Shown here: positions 1-5,319 of the stretch, one piece after another
Numbering within the stretch: position 1 is the first letter of the stretch
Layout: each line of letters opens with the position of its first letter
DNA from: an uncultured Clostridia bacterium
GTDB taxonomy: Bacteria; Bacillota; Clostridia; Oscillospirales; Oscillospiraceae
Assembly: GCA_945926565.1 (NCBI GenBank)
Contig: CAMELY010000103.1
Coordinates: 1 to 5,319, forward strand
Length of the DNA: 5,319 nucleotides
Direction: 5' to 3'
Program-made: the position numbers and the translations under genes
The notes under the pieces: model-generated
The model's input: the letters and a program-made list of their open reading frames with translations, nothing else
The model's database searches: none
What the model was told of the DNA's origin: nothing

Positions 1-1
1 C

Positions 2-943
2 CACCAGCCCATTGAGGATCTGCTCTCCGGCGCCCGCATCGACGTGAACGATGAGAAGGAGAATCCTCTGGACTTCGCCCTCTGGAAGGCCGCCAAGCCC
101 GGCGAGCCCGCCTGGGACTCCCCTTGGGGTAAGGGCCGGCCCGGCTGGCACATTGAGTGCTCCGCCATGAACCGGAAGTATCTGGGCCCCACCATCGACA
201 TCCACTGCGGCGGCGAGGATCTTCAGTTCCCCCACCATGAGAACGAGATCGCCCAGTCCGAGGCGGCCAACGACGCCCCCTTTGTCCACTACTGGATGCA
301 CAACGGCTTCCTGAACATCGACAATAAGAAGATGTCCAAGTCTCTGGGCAACTTCTTCACCGTGCGGGACGCCGCAGCCGTCTACGGCTATGAGCCCATC
401 CGCCTGTTCATGCTCTCTGCCCACTATCGCACCCCGCTGAACTACTCTGCCGAGTCCCTCCAGCAGGCCCAGGCCGCCCTGGATCGGCTCTATTCCGCCA
501 AGGAGAACCTTGCATTCCTGGAGAAGAACGGCGCCGAGGGAGAGATTACCGCCGCCGAGCAGGCGGTTCTGGACCAGGCGGAAGATTTCCGTAGCCGCTT
601 TGACGCCGCCATGGATGATGACTTCAACACTGCCGACGCCATCTCTGTCCTCTTTGAGCTGGTGCGCGCCGCCAACAAGGCGGTAGGCCCGGATCAGAAG
701 CCCAGCAAGGCAGGCGCCAAGGCCTTGACTGATTTGGTGTCTGAATTCACCAACGTTCTCGGGCTCTTGTATGACAAGACGGAGGAGAATCTGGACAGTA
801 AAGTGGAAGAATTGATTGCCCGGCGCCAGGAGGCAAGAAAGGCAAGAAACTGGGCCGAGGCCGATCGGATCCGGGATGAGCTCAAGGCTATGGGAATCGT
901 TCTGATGGACACAAAACAGGGCGTCCAGTGGAAAAAAGAGTGA
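2..943 (+). CDS. cysS: Cysteinyl-tRNA synthetase, 5'-truncated by the window edge
   Basis: Class I aminoacyl-tRNA synthetase that charges tRNA-Cys with cysteine in the cytoplasm. The frame is open from base 2, so the GTG at 44 is internal; 313 residues are visible and about 150 N-terminal ones, including the HIGH motif and the first zinc cysteine, lie upstream. Seen: GWHIECSAM with the second zinc Cys (visible residue 53), FPHHENE with the His and Glu zinc ligands (78 and 82), the KMSKS loop at 110-114 (bases 329-343), a DALR-type helical region with AMDDDFNT (203-210), and the conserved tail with [11 protein letters not shown] and a final GVQW. All positions expected in this part of the family are intact. 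The C-terminal quarter is visibly less GC-rich than the rest. A terminator follows 36 nt after the stop, so this is the last gene of its transcript. Confidence 0.97.
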   Translation, partial: HQPIEDLLSGARIDVNDEKENPLDFALWKAAKPGEPAWDSPWGKGRPGWHIECSAMNRKYLGPTIDIHCGGEDLQFPHHENEIAQSEAANDAPFVHYWMHNGFLNIDNKKMSKSLGNFFTVRDAAAVYGYEPIRLFMLSAHYRTPLNYSAESLQQAQAALDRLYSAKENLAFLEKNGAEGEITAAEQAVLDQAEDFRSRFDAAMDDDFNTADAISVLFELVRAANKAVGPDQKPSKAGAKALTDLVSEFTNVLGLLYDKTEENLDSKVEELIARRQEARKARNWAEADRIRDELKAMGIVLMDTKQGVQWKKE

Positions 944-979
944 ATCTGAAGGGTAAAATTCGAAATCTTGGGTAAAGAT

Positions 980-1021
980 ACAGGGGATGAGAGAAGAAAT
1001 GCGCTCATCCCCTGTGCTTTT
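980..1021 (+). terminator. Rho-independent terminator after cysS
   Basis: A perfect 12-bp stem is formed by 980-991 (ACAGGGGATGAG) and 1004-1015 (CTCATCCCCTGT) around a 12-nt loop. GC and then four T follow at 1018-1021. The T-run is short but the stem is long and perfect. It lies 36 nt after the cysS stop and separates that gene from the promoter at 1074. Confidence 0.85.
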
Positions 1022-1040
1022 GCCGTGTAAGTGGAAAAAG

Positions 1041-1069
1041 GAAATTTAATTTCTAAAAAATGTAGTGGG
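1041..1069 (+). promoter_or_regulatory. AT-rich UP-element-like stretch with a small inverted repeat
   Basis: The bases between the cysS terminator and the -35 box are strongly A/T-rich compared with the genes. They contain a short inverted repeat GAAAT-TTA-ATTTC (1041-1053) and a run of six A (1055-1060). The A-run falls about 50 bp before the predicted transcription start, where an UP element would contact the RNA polymerase alpha subunit. That role is inferred from position and composition only. Confidence 0.35.
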
Positions 1070-1073
1070 ATGG

Positions 1074-1102
1074 TTGACATTGGTAAAAGCATTCATTATA
1101 AT
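1074..1102 (+). promoter_or_regulatory. Exact-consensus SigA (sigma-70 type) promoter
   Basis: TTGACA at 1074-1079 and TATAAT at 1097-1102 are separated by exactly 17 bp, so both hexamers and the spacer match the housekeeping consensus. Transcription should start near 1108-1110, about 150 nt before the coding sequence at 1261. The only downstream gene before a terminator is the helix-turn-helix gene at 1261-1602. No clear operator dyad overlaps the boxes. Confidence 0.9.
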
Positions 1103-1108
1103 ACAAGA

Positions 1109-1260
1109 CAAGTGAACAGGTGGTATGTTGTGTGCTAGTATACCGCGTACCGGAGTTGCCAATGCAGACGAGCTCGAAGCGGCGTTTGGTGATTCGTGTA
1201 CATCCTGCACAAGAGCCCGATTTGAGTTGAATTTGTCTGTTAGAGGAGAATGTGATTATC
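1109..1260 (+). promoter_or_regulatory. Long leader (5' UTR) with three possible consecutive hairpins
   Basis: From the predicted start to the start codon there are about 150 nt, long for a 113-residue gene. By hand three adjacent stems can be drawn: 1120-1130 with 1136-1146 (11 bp, four G.U pairs, loop TGTGC), 1153-1162 with 1186-1195 (10 bp, three G.U pairs, 23-nt loop), and 1196-1200 with 1206-1210 (5 bp, one G.U pair). The remaining 35-40 nt up to the ribosome binding site are A/T-rich and look unpaired. I match this to no known riboswitch or leader family. The folds are hand-drawn, their stability was not computed, and short stems arise by chance. Confidence 0.35.
1244..1248 (+). promoter_or_regulatory. 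Ribosome binding site of the helix-turn-helix gene
   Basis: AGGAG inside a purine run (1242-1250). It lies 12 nt before ATG 1261 and only 3 nt before an in-frame GTG at 1252. Three nucleotides is too short for efficient initiation, so ATG 1261 is the preferred start although its spacing is a little long. The alternative adds only three residues. Confidence 0.65.
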
Positions 1261-1602
1261 ATGTTGCCTGAAAACGAAAAGAAGATCTATGACCTTCTGG
1301 GCGACACGGCTTTGGCTGATCAGGTCATGGCAATCGTCCGGGAGGATGCGGCCCAGCGCCGCGCCGCGCTGGTTCAGCGCCAGAGCGAGGGTTTGCAGAA
1401 TGCCAGAGAGCGCGGTGTCCGTCTGGGCCGCCCCCCTGCGAAGCGGCCCAGAAAGTTCGCCAGCATCTATGCCATGTTCTGTGAGGAGAAAATCAGCGCC
1501 CGCGCTGCCTCCCAGATGCTGAATGTCTCTCCCGGCACCTTCAAGCGCTGGGTGCTGGAGGAGCGCGAGAACGAGAATAACGGCGAGAAAACGGAGGAAT
1601 AA
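1261..1602 (+). CDS. Small DNA-binding protein like the C-terminal tail of a serine recombinase, no catalytic domain
   Basis: A 113-residue cytoplasmic protein. Residues 22-48 resemble the long E-helix that follows the catalytic domain of resolvases and invertases. Residues 40-59 (RQSEGLQNARERGVRLGRPP) match the typical R..eG...A..rGv..GRP linker, whose GRP element lies in the minor groove in Hin-type proteins. Residues 66-98 look like a three-helix HTH ending in NVSPGTFKRWV. The N-terminal catalytic domain (serine nucleophile and its arginines) is absent: an in-frame TGA at 1228-1230 closes the frame upstream, and the leader frames that I translated show nothing like it. The tail (101-113) is charged. 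The gene has its own promoter and terminator and an intact frame, which favours a working stand-alone binder over a decaying remnant. A regulatory or nucoid role is inferred; targets are unknown. The domain assignment comes from recognition, not a search. Confidence 0.75.
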   Translation: MLPENEKKIYDLLGDTALADQVMAIVREDAAQRRAALVQRQSEGLQNARERGVRLGRPPAKRPRKFASIYAMFCEEKISARAASQMLNVSPGTFKRWVLEERENENNGEKTEE

Positions 1603-1632
1603 TCTTCGCTGTCCCGTATGCACTTTGATTAT

Positions 1633-1665
1633 GCCCTGGTCTGAATGATCAGGGCTTTTCTTTTT
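1633..1665 (+). terminator. Rho-independent terminator after the helix-turn-helix gene
   Basis: A 9-bp stem of GCCCTGGTC (1633-1641) and GATCAGGGC (1647-1655), with one G.U pair and a 5-nt loop, is followed by TTTTCTTTTT (1656-1665). This is a strong canonical terminator 30 nt after the stop codon. It isolates the upstream gene from the methionine synthase operon. Confidence 0.92.
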
Positions 1666-1684
1666 GAGAAAAATCAGGTATACT
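1656..1684 (+). promoter_or_regulatory. Possible weak promoter of the methionine synthase operon
   Basis: TATACT at 1679-1684 is a good -10 box, 30 nt before the start codon at 1714. With a 17-bp spacer the -35 position (1656-1661, TTTTCT) falls in the T-run of the preceding terminator and matches the consensus poorly, and there is no TG extension of the -10. A promoter is needed somewhere here because the terminator ends at 1665, so this is the best candidate rather than a clear one. An activator may compensate for the poor -35. Confidence 0.35.
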
Positions 1685-1701
1685 GCAAAAAGCAACAAGC
1701 C

Positions 1702-1706
1702 GGAGG
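1702..1706 (+). promoter_or_regulatory. Ribosome binding site fixing the start at 1714
   Basis: GGAGG lies 7 nt before ATG 1714, a near-ideal arrangement. It rules out the upstream in-frame ATG at 1645, which sits inside the loop of the preceding terminator and has no ribosome binding site. Confidence 0.88.
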
Positions 1707-1713
1707 CGATTGT

Positions 1714-2385
1714 ATGGGCATAGAACTGACATCTCTGGATCAGCGGGAGATTTTGCGCTATCTGGGCTGCCGTGAGCAAGTGCCGCCGGAGGAGCTGACC
1801 CGGGAGGTGTCCCGGTGCAGCCGGCTGCTGCTGGAGACCGCCCGGCCCAAGACGGTCTGGCGTTTGATGGAGCTCCGGGGCACTCATGTGGAAGGCACTG
1901 CCATCACTCTGATGGGGGAGGATATCCGCCGCCATCTGGCAGACTGCAGCCAGGTGATTTTGATGGCGGCCACATTGGGACCGGAGGCGGAACGGCTGCT
2001 GATGCGATCCCAGGTGCAGGATATGGCCCAGGCCCTGATCCTGGACAGCTGCGCCTCCGCCGCCATTGAAGCCGTCTGCGACCGGTTGGAGGAGCAGCTG
2101 CGCCTGCGCTTTCAGGAGGCGGGCCGTTACCTGACCGACCGGTTCAGCCCCGGCTACGGCGATTTTCCCATCGGGCAGCAGCCGGAGCTGTGTACCCTGC
2201 TGGACACCCAGCGGCGGATCGGCCTGACCCTCTCGGCCAGCAATATCCTGATTCCCCGGAAGTCGGTGACGGCGGTGCTGGGGGTGGCGGATACCCCCCG
2301 GCACCGGAGAAGCCACGGCTGCCAGGGCTGCGCCATGTATGAACACTGCGAGATGAGAAAGGGAGGAACCCCTTGTGGAGGATAG
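1714..2385 (+). CDS. Stand-alone methionine synthase reactivation protein (AdoMet-binding activation domain)
   Basis: A 223-residue protein matching the activation domain that forms the C-terminus of long MetH enzymes. There it binds AdoMet and, with an electron donor, reductively methylates inactive cob(II)alamin so that MetH re-enters its cycle. Seen: the AdoMet-site signature RFSPGYGDFP (143-152), equivalent to the R-x-S-x-G-Y motif of MetH, followed by a QQPELCTLLD segment; a hydrophobic strand and ATLGPEAE turn (81-94); and a helical DSCASAAIEAVCDRLEEQ region (111-128). The tail carries Cys at 203, 206, 212 and 221, a pattern that could hold a metal or Fe-S centre, though this is inferred. 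The downstream MetH lacks this domain, as in Thermotoga maritima where a separate activation protein exists. The last 11 bp overlap metH and the last codons contain its ribosome binding site, so translation is probably coupled. Confidence 0.9.
   Translation: MGIELTSLDQREILRYLGCREQVPPEELTREVSRCSRLLLETARPKTVWRLMELRGTHVEGTAITLMGEDIRRHLADCSQVILMAATLGPEAERLLMRSQVQDMAQALILDSCASAAIEAVCDRLEEQLRLRFQEAGRYLTDRFSPGYGDFPIGQQPELCTLLDTQRRIGLTLSASNILIPRKSVTAVLGVADTPRHRRSHGCQGCAMYEHCEMRKGGTPCGG
2361..2366 (+). promoter_or_regulatory. Ribosome binding site of metH inside the preceding gene
   Basis: GGGAGG lies 8 nt before the GTG at 2375, inside codons of the activation-protein gene. It decides the GTG start. 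The next in-frame ATG (2423) falls within the conserved DGAMGTE motif and would cut into the homocysteine domain. Confidence 0.85.
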
Positions 2386-4735
2386 AGAGAAATTGAGCCC
2401 CTTCCAGTTTTTGGACGGCGCCATGGGCACCGAGCTGCTTTCCGCCGGTTTGCCTCTGGGCCAGCGGCCGGAGATCCTGTGCTTTACCGCGCCGGAGGTG
2501 GTGGCAGACGTCCACCGCCGGTATCTCCGGGCGGGGAGCGACGTGATCTACGCCAACACCTTCGGAGCCAACGCCCACAAGCTGGCGGGCACCGGTTATA
2601 CGGTGGAGCAGATAGTTGCCCAGGCGGTCAAGGTGGCCAGACAGGCGGCAGGGGAGACCGGCGCCCTGGTGGCCCTGGACGTGGGCCCCATCGGCGAGCT
2701 GCTGGAGCCGCTGGGCACCTTGTCCTTTGAGCAGGCCTATGACCTCTTCCGGGAGATGGTGGAGGCTGGGGCCGCCGCCGGGGCCGATCTGGTGGTCTTT
2801 GAGACAATGACCGACCTGGGAGAGGTGCGGGCCGCTGTCCTGGCCGCCCAGGAGTGCTGTGATCTGCCCATCTATGTGACCATGACCTTTGAGGAGAACC
2901 GCCGCACCTTTACCGGCTGCACGATTCCGGCTATGGCCCTCACCCTGGAGGGACTGGGCGTGGACGCCATCGGCATCAACTGCTCCCTGGGCCCCAAGGA
3001 GATTCTGCCATTGGCGCAGGAACTGATGGAGTGGACGGATCTGCCGGTTATTGTCAAGCCCAACGCCGGTCTGCCGGACCCGGTGACCAACGAGTATCAG
3101 ATCACCCCGGAGGAGTTTGCCCGGGAGATGGAGGCCTTTGCCGACCTGGGCGTGACCATCCTGGGGGGCTGCTGCGGCACCCGCCCGGACTTCATCCAGG
3201 CCCTGACCCAGCGCCTTGCTGGCAAAACCCCCGGCCGGCGGCAGCCCAAAGCCCGGCACGGTGTCTGCTGCGCCTCCCGTGTGGCGGAACTGAACGGCGT
3301 CCGGGTCATCGGTGAGCGTATCAACCCCACCGGCAAAAAGCGGTTCCAGCAGGCCCTCCGGGAGCATGACCTGAACTATATTCTGGAGCGGGGCATTGAG
3401 CAGCAGGAGGCGGGGGCGGACATCCTGGACGTCAATGTGGGCCTTCCAGGCCTGGACGAGCCGGCCATGATGACTGATGTGGTGAAGGCCCTTCAGGGCG
3501 TGGTGCCCCTGCCCCTGCAGATCGACTCCTCCGACCCCAGGGCCATCGAGGCCGGCCTGCGGCATTTCGCGGGCAAGGCCATCGTCAACTCAGTCAACGG
3601 CAAGCGGGAGGTGCTGGACACCGTCTTGCCCATCGTCAAGCGGTACGGCGCGGCGGTGGTGGGCCTGGCTATGGACGAGGAGGGAATTCCCCAGACGGCG
3701 GAAAAGCGGTTTGAAATTGCCCAACGGATTCTGGACGCCGCCCTGGCCCACGGGATCCCCCGGGAGGACGTCTATATCGACTGCCTCACCCTCACCGTCT
3801 CCGCCCAGCAGGATCAGGCACGGGAGACGCTGAAGGCGGTACGGATGGTGAAGGAGGAGCTGGGCCTGCACAATGTGCTGGGCGTCTCCAACATCTCCTT
3901 CGGCCTGCCCGACCGGCTGCGGATTACCGAGAACTTCCTCATCCAGGCCATGGAGTGCGGCCTGGATCTGCCCATTGTCAACCCCAACCAGCGGCAGATC
4001 ATGGACGCGGTGGCCACCTACAGGGTGCTCTCCGGAGAGGATCGGGACGCCGTCGCCTATATTGACCGCTTCGCCAATGCCGCCCCTGTCCCGGCTGCTC
4101 CCGGCCCCGCCCCTCAGATGGAGATTGAGACTGCCATCGCCAAGGGGCTGAAGGAGGAGTGCCGCCGCCTGACGGTGGAGCTGCTGAAGAGCATGACCGA
4201 GTTGGAGATCATCAATCAGCGGCTGATTCCTGCCCTGGACAGGGTGGGGGAGCGGTATGAGCGGCAGGAGATCTTCCTGCCCCAGCTCATCCAGTCGGCC
4301 AACGCCTCCTGTGAGGCTTTTGAGGTGATCAAGCAGTCCATTCTCAGCCGGGGCGGCGAGTCGGTCTCCAAGGGCAAGATCATTGTGGCCACGGTGGAGG
4401 GGGATATCCACGATATCGGCAAGAACATCGTCAAGGTGATTCTGGAGAATTACGGATATCAGGTCATCGACCTGGGCCGGGATGTGCCGGTACAGAAGGT
4501 GGTGGACGAGGCCATCCGGCAGGATGTCCATCTCATCGGCCTCTCCGCGCTGATGACCACCACGGTGAAGAGCATGGCGAAGACGATTCAGGCCCTGCAC
4601 CAGTCCGGCCATCCCTGTAAGGTCTGGGTGGGGGGCGCCGTGCTGACCCCGGAGTATGCCAAAGAGATCAGAGCCGACTTCTACGCCAGGGACGCGAAAG
4701 AGAGCGTGGATATCGCCAAGCAGGTGCTGGGCTGA
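2375..4735 (+). CDS. metH: Cobalamin-dependent methionine synthase, short form without activation domain
   Basis: Transfers a methyl group from 5-methyltetrahydrofolate through cobalamin to homocysteine, giving methionine and tetrahydrofolate in the cytoplasm. 786 residues. Domains: homocysteine-binding barrel (1-285) with DGAMGTE (14-20) and zinc ligands Cys203 (GINCSLG) and Cys266-Cys267 (GGCCGTRPDF); folate-binding barrel (about 300-560) starting with GERINPTGKKRFQQAL and including DVNVGLP and QIDSSDP; an Ala/Pro linker (569-580); four-helix cap (583-665) with VGERYERQEIFLPQLIQSA; and B12-binding Rossmann domain (668-786) with DIHDIG, where His679 is the expected axial cobalt ligand, then GLSALMTTT and VGGAV. 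Long enzymes such as E. coli MetH exceed 1,200 residues because they also carry the activation domain, here encoded just upstream. GTG start, 11-bp overlap with the upstream gene. The short length matches Thermotoga-type MetH. Every hallmark residue checked is present, so it should be active. Confidence 0.96.
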   Translation: MEDREKLSPFQFLDGAMGTELLSAGLPLGQRPEILCFTAPEVVADVHRRYLRAGSDVIYANTFGANAHKLAGTGYTVEQIVAQAVKVARQAAGETGALVALDVGPIGELLEPLGTLSFEQAYDLFREMVEAGAAAGADLVVFETMTDLGEVRAAVLAAQECCDLPIYVTMTFEENRRTFTGCTIPAMALTLEGLGVDAIGINCSLGPKEILPLAQELMEWTDLPVIVKPNAGLPDPVTNEYQITPEEFAREMEAFADLGVTILGGCCGTRPDFIQALTQRLAGKTPGRRQPKARHGVCCASRVAELNGVRVIGERINPTGKKRFQQALREHDLNYILERGIEQQEAGADILDVNVGLPGLDEPAMMTDVVKALQGVVPLPLQIDSSDPRAIEAGLRHFAGKAIVNSVNGKREVLDTVLPIVKRYGAAVVGLAMDEEGIPQTAEKRFEIAQRILDAALAHGIPREDVYIDCLTLTVSAQQDQARETLKAVRMVKEELGLHNVLGVSNISFGLPDRLRITENFLIQAMECGLDLPIVNPNQRQIMDAVATYRVLSGEDRDAVAYIDRFANAAPVPAAPGPAPQMEIETAIAKGLKEECRRLTVELLKSMTELEIINQRLIPALDRVGERYERQEIFLPQLIQSANASCEAFEVIKQSILSRGGESVSKGKIIVATVEGDIHDIGKNIVKVILENYGYQVIDLGRDVPVQKVVDEAIRQDVHLIGLSALMTTTVKSMAKTIQALHQSGHPCKVWVGGAVLTPEYAKEIRADFYARDAKESVDIAKQVLG

Positions 4736-4744
4736 CCACGGAAA

Positions 4745-4749
4745 AGGAG
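4745..4749 (+). promoter_or_regulatory. Ribosome binding site of the histidine phosphatase gene
   Basis: AGGAG lies 7 nt before ATG 4757, within the 21-nt gap after metH. The gap has no terminator or promoter, which supports co-transcription. Confidence 0.8.
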
Positions 4750-4756
4750 AGACTGT

Positions 4757-5287
4757 ATGAAACTCTATGTGACCAGACACGGGGAGACGATAGTAAATGC
4801 CCAGCACCGGGTCAGCGGCCGGGGGGATGTGCCCCTGACCGACCGGGGCAGGGCCCAGGCCCAAGCCCTGGCCCAGCGGGCGGCGGGGGAGCCCATTGAC
4901 CTGATCCTGGCGTCTCCCCTCCAGCGGGCCTGGGAGACGGCCCAGGCGGTGGCCCGGGTAAAGGAGATTCCCCTGCTAGCGGAGCCCCGGCTGATGGAGC
5001 TGGACTATGGCAGCTATGACCTGGTGGACATTGACGACCCCGGCTTCCAGGCGGTGCGGCGTACCTTCACCCGGCGCATGGGCGGGGGAGAGTCGGTGCT
5101 GCAGGCGGCGGCCCGGATTTACCCCCTGCTGGATGAGCTGCACGGGCGCTATGAGGGGCAAAACCTGCTGCTGGTCTGTCACGGAACCGTCTGCCGGGTG
5201 ATCCACTCCTATTTTCACGACCTGACCGCCCAGGAGTTCTGGGACAGCATTCCGGACAACTGTGAACTCCGGTGCTACGAATGGTGA
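4757..5287 (+). CDS. Histidine phosphatase family protein (phosphoglycerate-mutase-like fold)
   Basis: A 176-residue cytoplasmic phosphatase or mutase of the RHG superfamily, which works through a phosphohistidine intermediate. Seen: TRHGET (6-11) with the nucleophile His8 and Arg7; the substrate-pocket segment SGRGDVPLTDRG (20-31); SPLQRAWETA (53-62) with the conserved Arg57; the proposed proton donor Glu81 in LMELDYGSYD; GGES (110-113); and the second catalytic His142 in VCHGTVCRV. The catalytic set is complete. The E..fG.wEG motif common after the donor Glu is altered, with no WEG. The gene lies 21 nt after metH and is probably in the same operon. Because CobC, the alpha-ribazole phosphatase of cobalamin synthesis, belongs to this superfamily, a cobalamin-related role is possible, but substrate cannot be read from the sequence. 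No cobC symbol is given. Confidence 0.9.
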   Translation: MKLYVTRHGETIVNAQHRVSGRGDVPLTDRGRAQAQALAQRAAGEPIDLILASPLQRAWETAQAVARVKEIPLLAEPRLMELDYGSYDLVDIDDPGFQAVRRTFTRRMGGGESVLQAAARIYPLLDELHGRYEGQNLLLVCHGTVCRVIHSYFHDLTAQEFWDSIPDNCELRCYEW

Positions 5288-5310
5288 AAAAGAAAGAGAG
5301 AAGAGAGATT

Positions 5311-5319
5311 ATGAACAAG
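5311..5319 (+). CDS. Start of the next gene, cut off by the window edge
   Basis: Only ATG-AAC-AAG (Met-Asn-Lys) is visible, 23 nt after the phosphatase stop. The preceding purine stretch (5291-5307) can act as a weak ribosome binding site. An in-frame GTG at 5284 overlaps the phosphatase stop (GTGA) and would add MKKKERREI, but has no ribosome binding site before it. The product cannot be named. The lack of a terminator suggests that the operon continues. Confidence 0.4.

Noticed and set aside
44..46. GTG at 44 as the start of cysS.
   Set aside because: The frame is open to the window edge and the preceding residues ([11 protein letters not shown]) fit CysRS, so the gene starts outside the window.
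832..849. Tandem 9-bp repeat GGCAAGAAA near the 3' end of cysS.
   Set aside because: It encodes part of the conserved CysRS tail ([11 protein letters not shown]) and needs no separate explanation.
1118..1147. T-box-like pieces: AGGTGGTA and then ACCGCG resemble the two halves of the T-box consensus.
   Set aside because: The halves are separated by 16 extra bases and lie only about 10 nt after the predicted transcription start, leaving no room for the specifier stem. No antiterminator or terminator pair follows. Most likely chance.
1169..1176. CGAGCTCG palindrome in the leader as an operator.
   Set aside because: An isolated 8-bp palindrome about 60 bp after the transcription start with no second copy nearby is not enough evidence for a binding site.
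1102..1230. A second leader frame (frame 1, ending at TGA 1228-1230) as a small gene or a lost recombinase catalytic domain.
   Set aside because: Its translation resembles no recombinase catalytic motif, it has no convincing ribosome binding site, and it ends well before the HTH gene.
1645..1713. Extended start of the activation protein at ATG 1645.
   Set aside because: This ATG lies within the terminator hairpin and has no ribosome binding site, and the extra residues do not look like the family. ATG 1714 has GGAGG at ideal spacing.
1240..4864. Long minus-strand open frames (about 1240-2430, 2144-3565 and 3590-4864).
   Set aside because: They lie opposite well-supported genes, give low-complexity protein rich in Gly, Gln, His and Leu with no recognisable domain, and are expected as antisense shadows in GC-rich coding DNA.

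Overview
The window is GC-rich and all its genes lie on the plus strand. The proteins, most clearly the CysRS and the split MetH, look like those of an anaerobic Clostridia lineage with high GC, probably near the Oscillospiraceae. That placement is an inference from protein character, promoter style and base composition, not from a search.

Region 1 (1-1021) holds the 3' two-thirds of a cysteinyl-tRNA synthetase gene (cysS), closed 36 nt later by a 12-bp terminator hairpin. Region 2 (1022-1665) is a self-contained unit. It has an AT-rich stretch, an exact-consensus SigA promoter (TTGACA, 17 bp, TATAAT), a leader of about 150 nt that can fold into three consecutive hairpins, a gene for a 113-residue protein, and a terminator. 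The protein looks like the E-helix, linker and helix-turn-helix tail of a serine recombinase, with no catalytic domain.

Region 3 (1666-5319) is a B12-dependent methionine synthase operon. A stand-alone reactivation protein (223 aa) overlaps by 11 bp the gene for a 786-aa MetH that has the homocysteine, folate, cap and B12 domains but lacks the C-terminal reactivation domain. A histidine phosphatase follows after 21 nt, and a further gene starts at the window edge. The first two genes together carry the modules of a full-length MetH: MetH moves a methyl group from methyltetrahydrofolate through cobalamin to homocysteine, and the upstream protein would return oxidised cobalamin to the cycle using AdoMet. 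The overlap suggests coupled translation of the two parts. The phosphatase may be a passenger or may act on a cobalamin-pathway phosphate; the sequence does not decide.

No transposase, complete recombinase, CRISPR array, tRNA or rRNA was seen. The least explained part is region 2: an orphan recombinase-type DNA-binding protein with an unusually good promoter and a possibly structured leader. The split MetH is an architecture already known, for example in Thermotoga, and is not new in itself.
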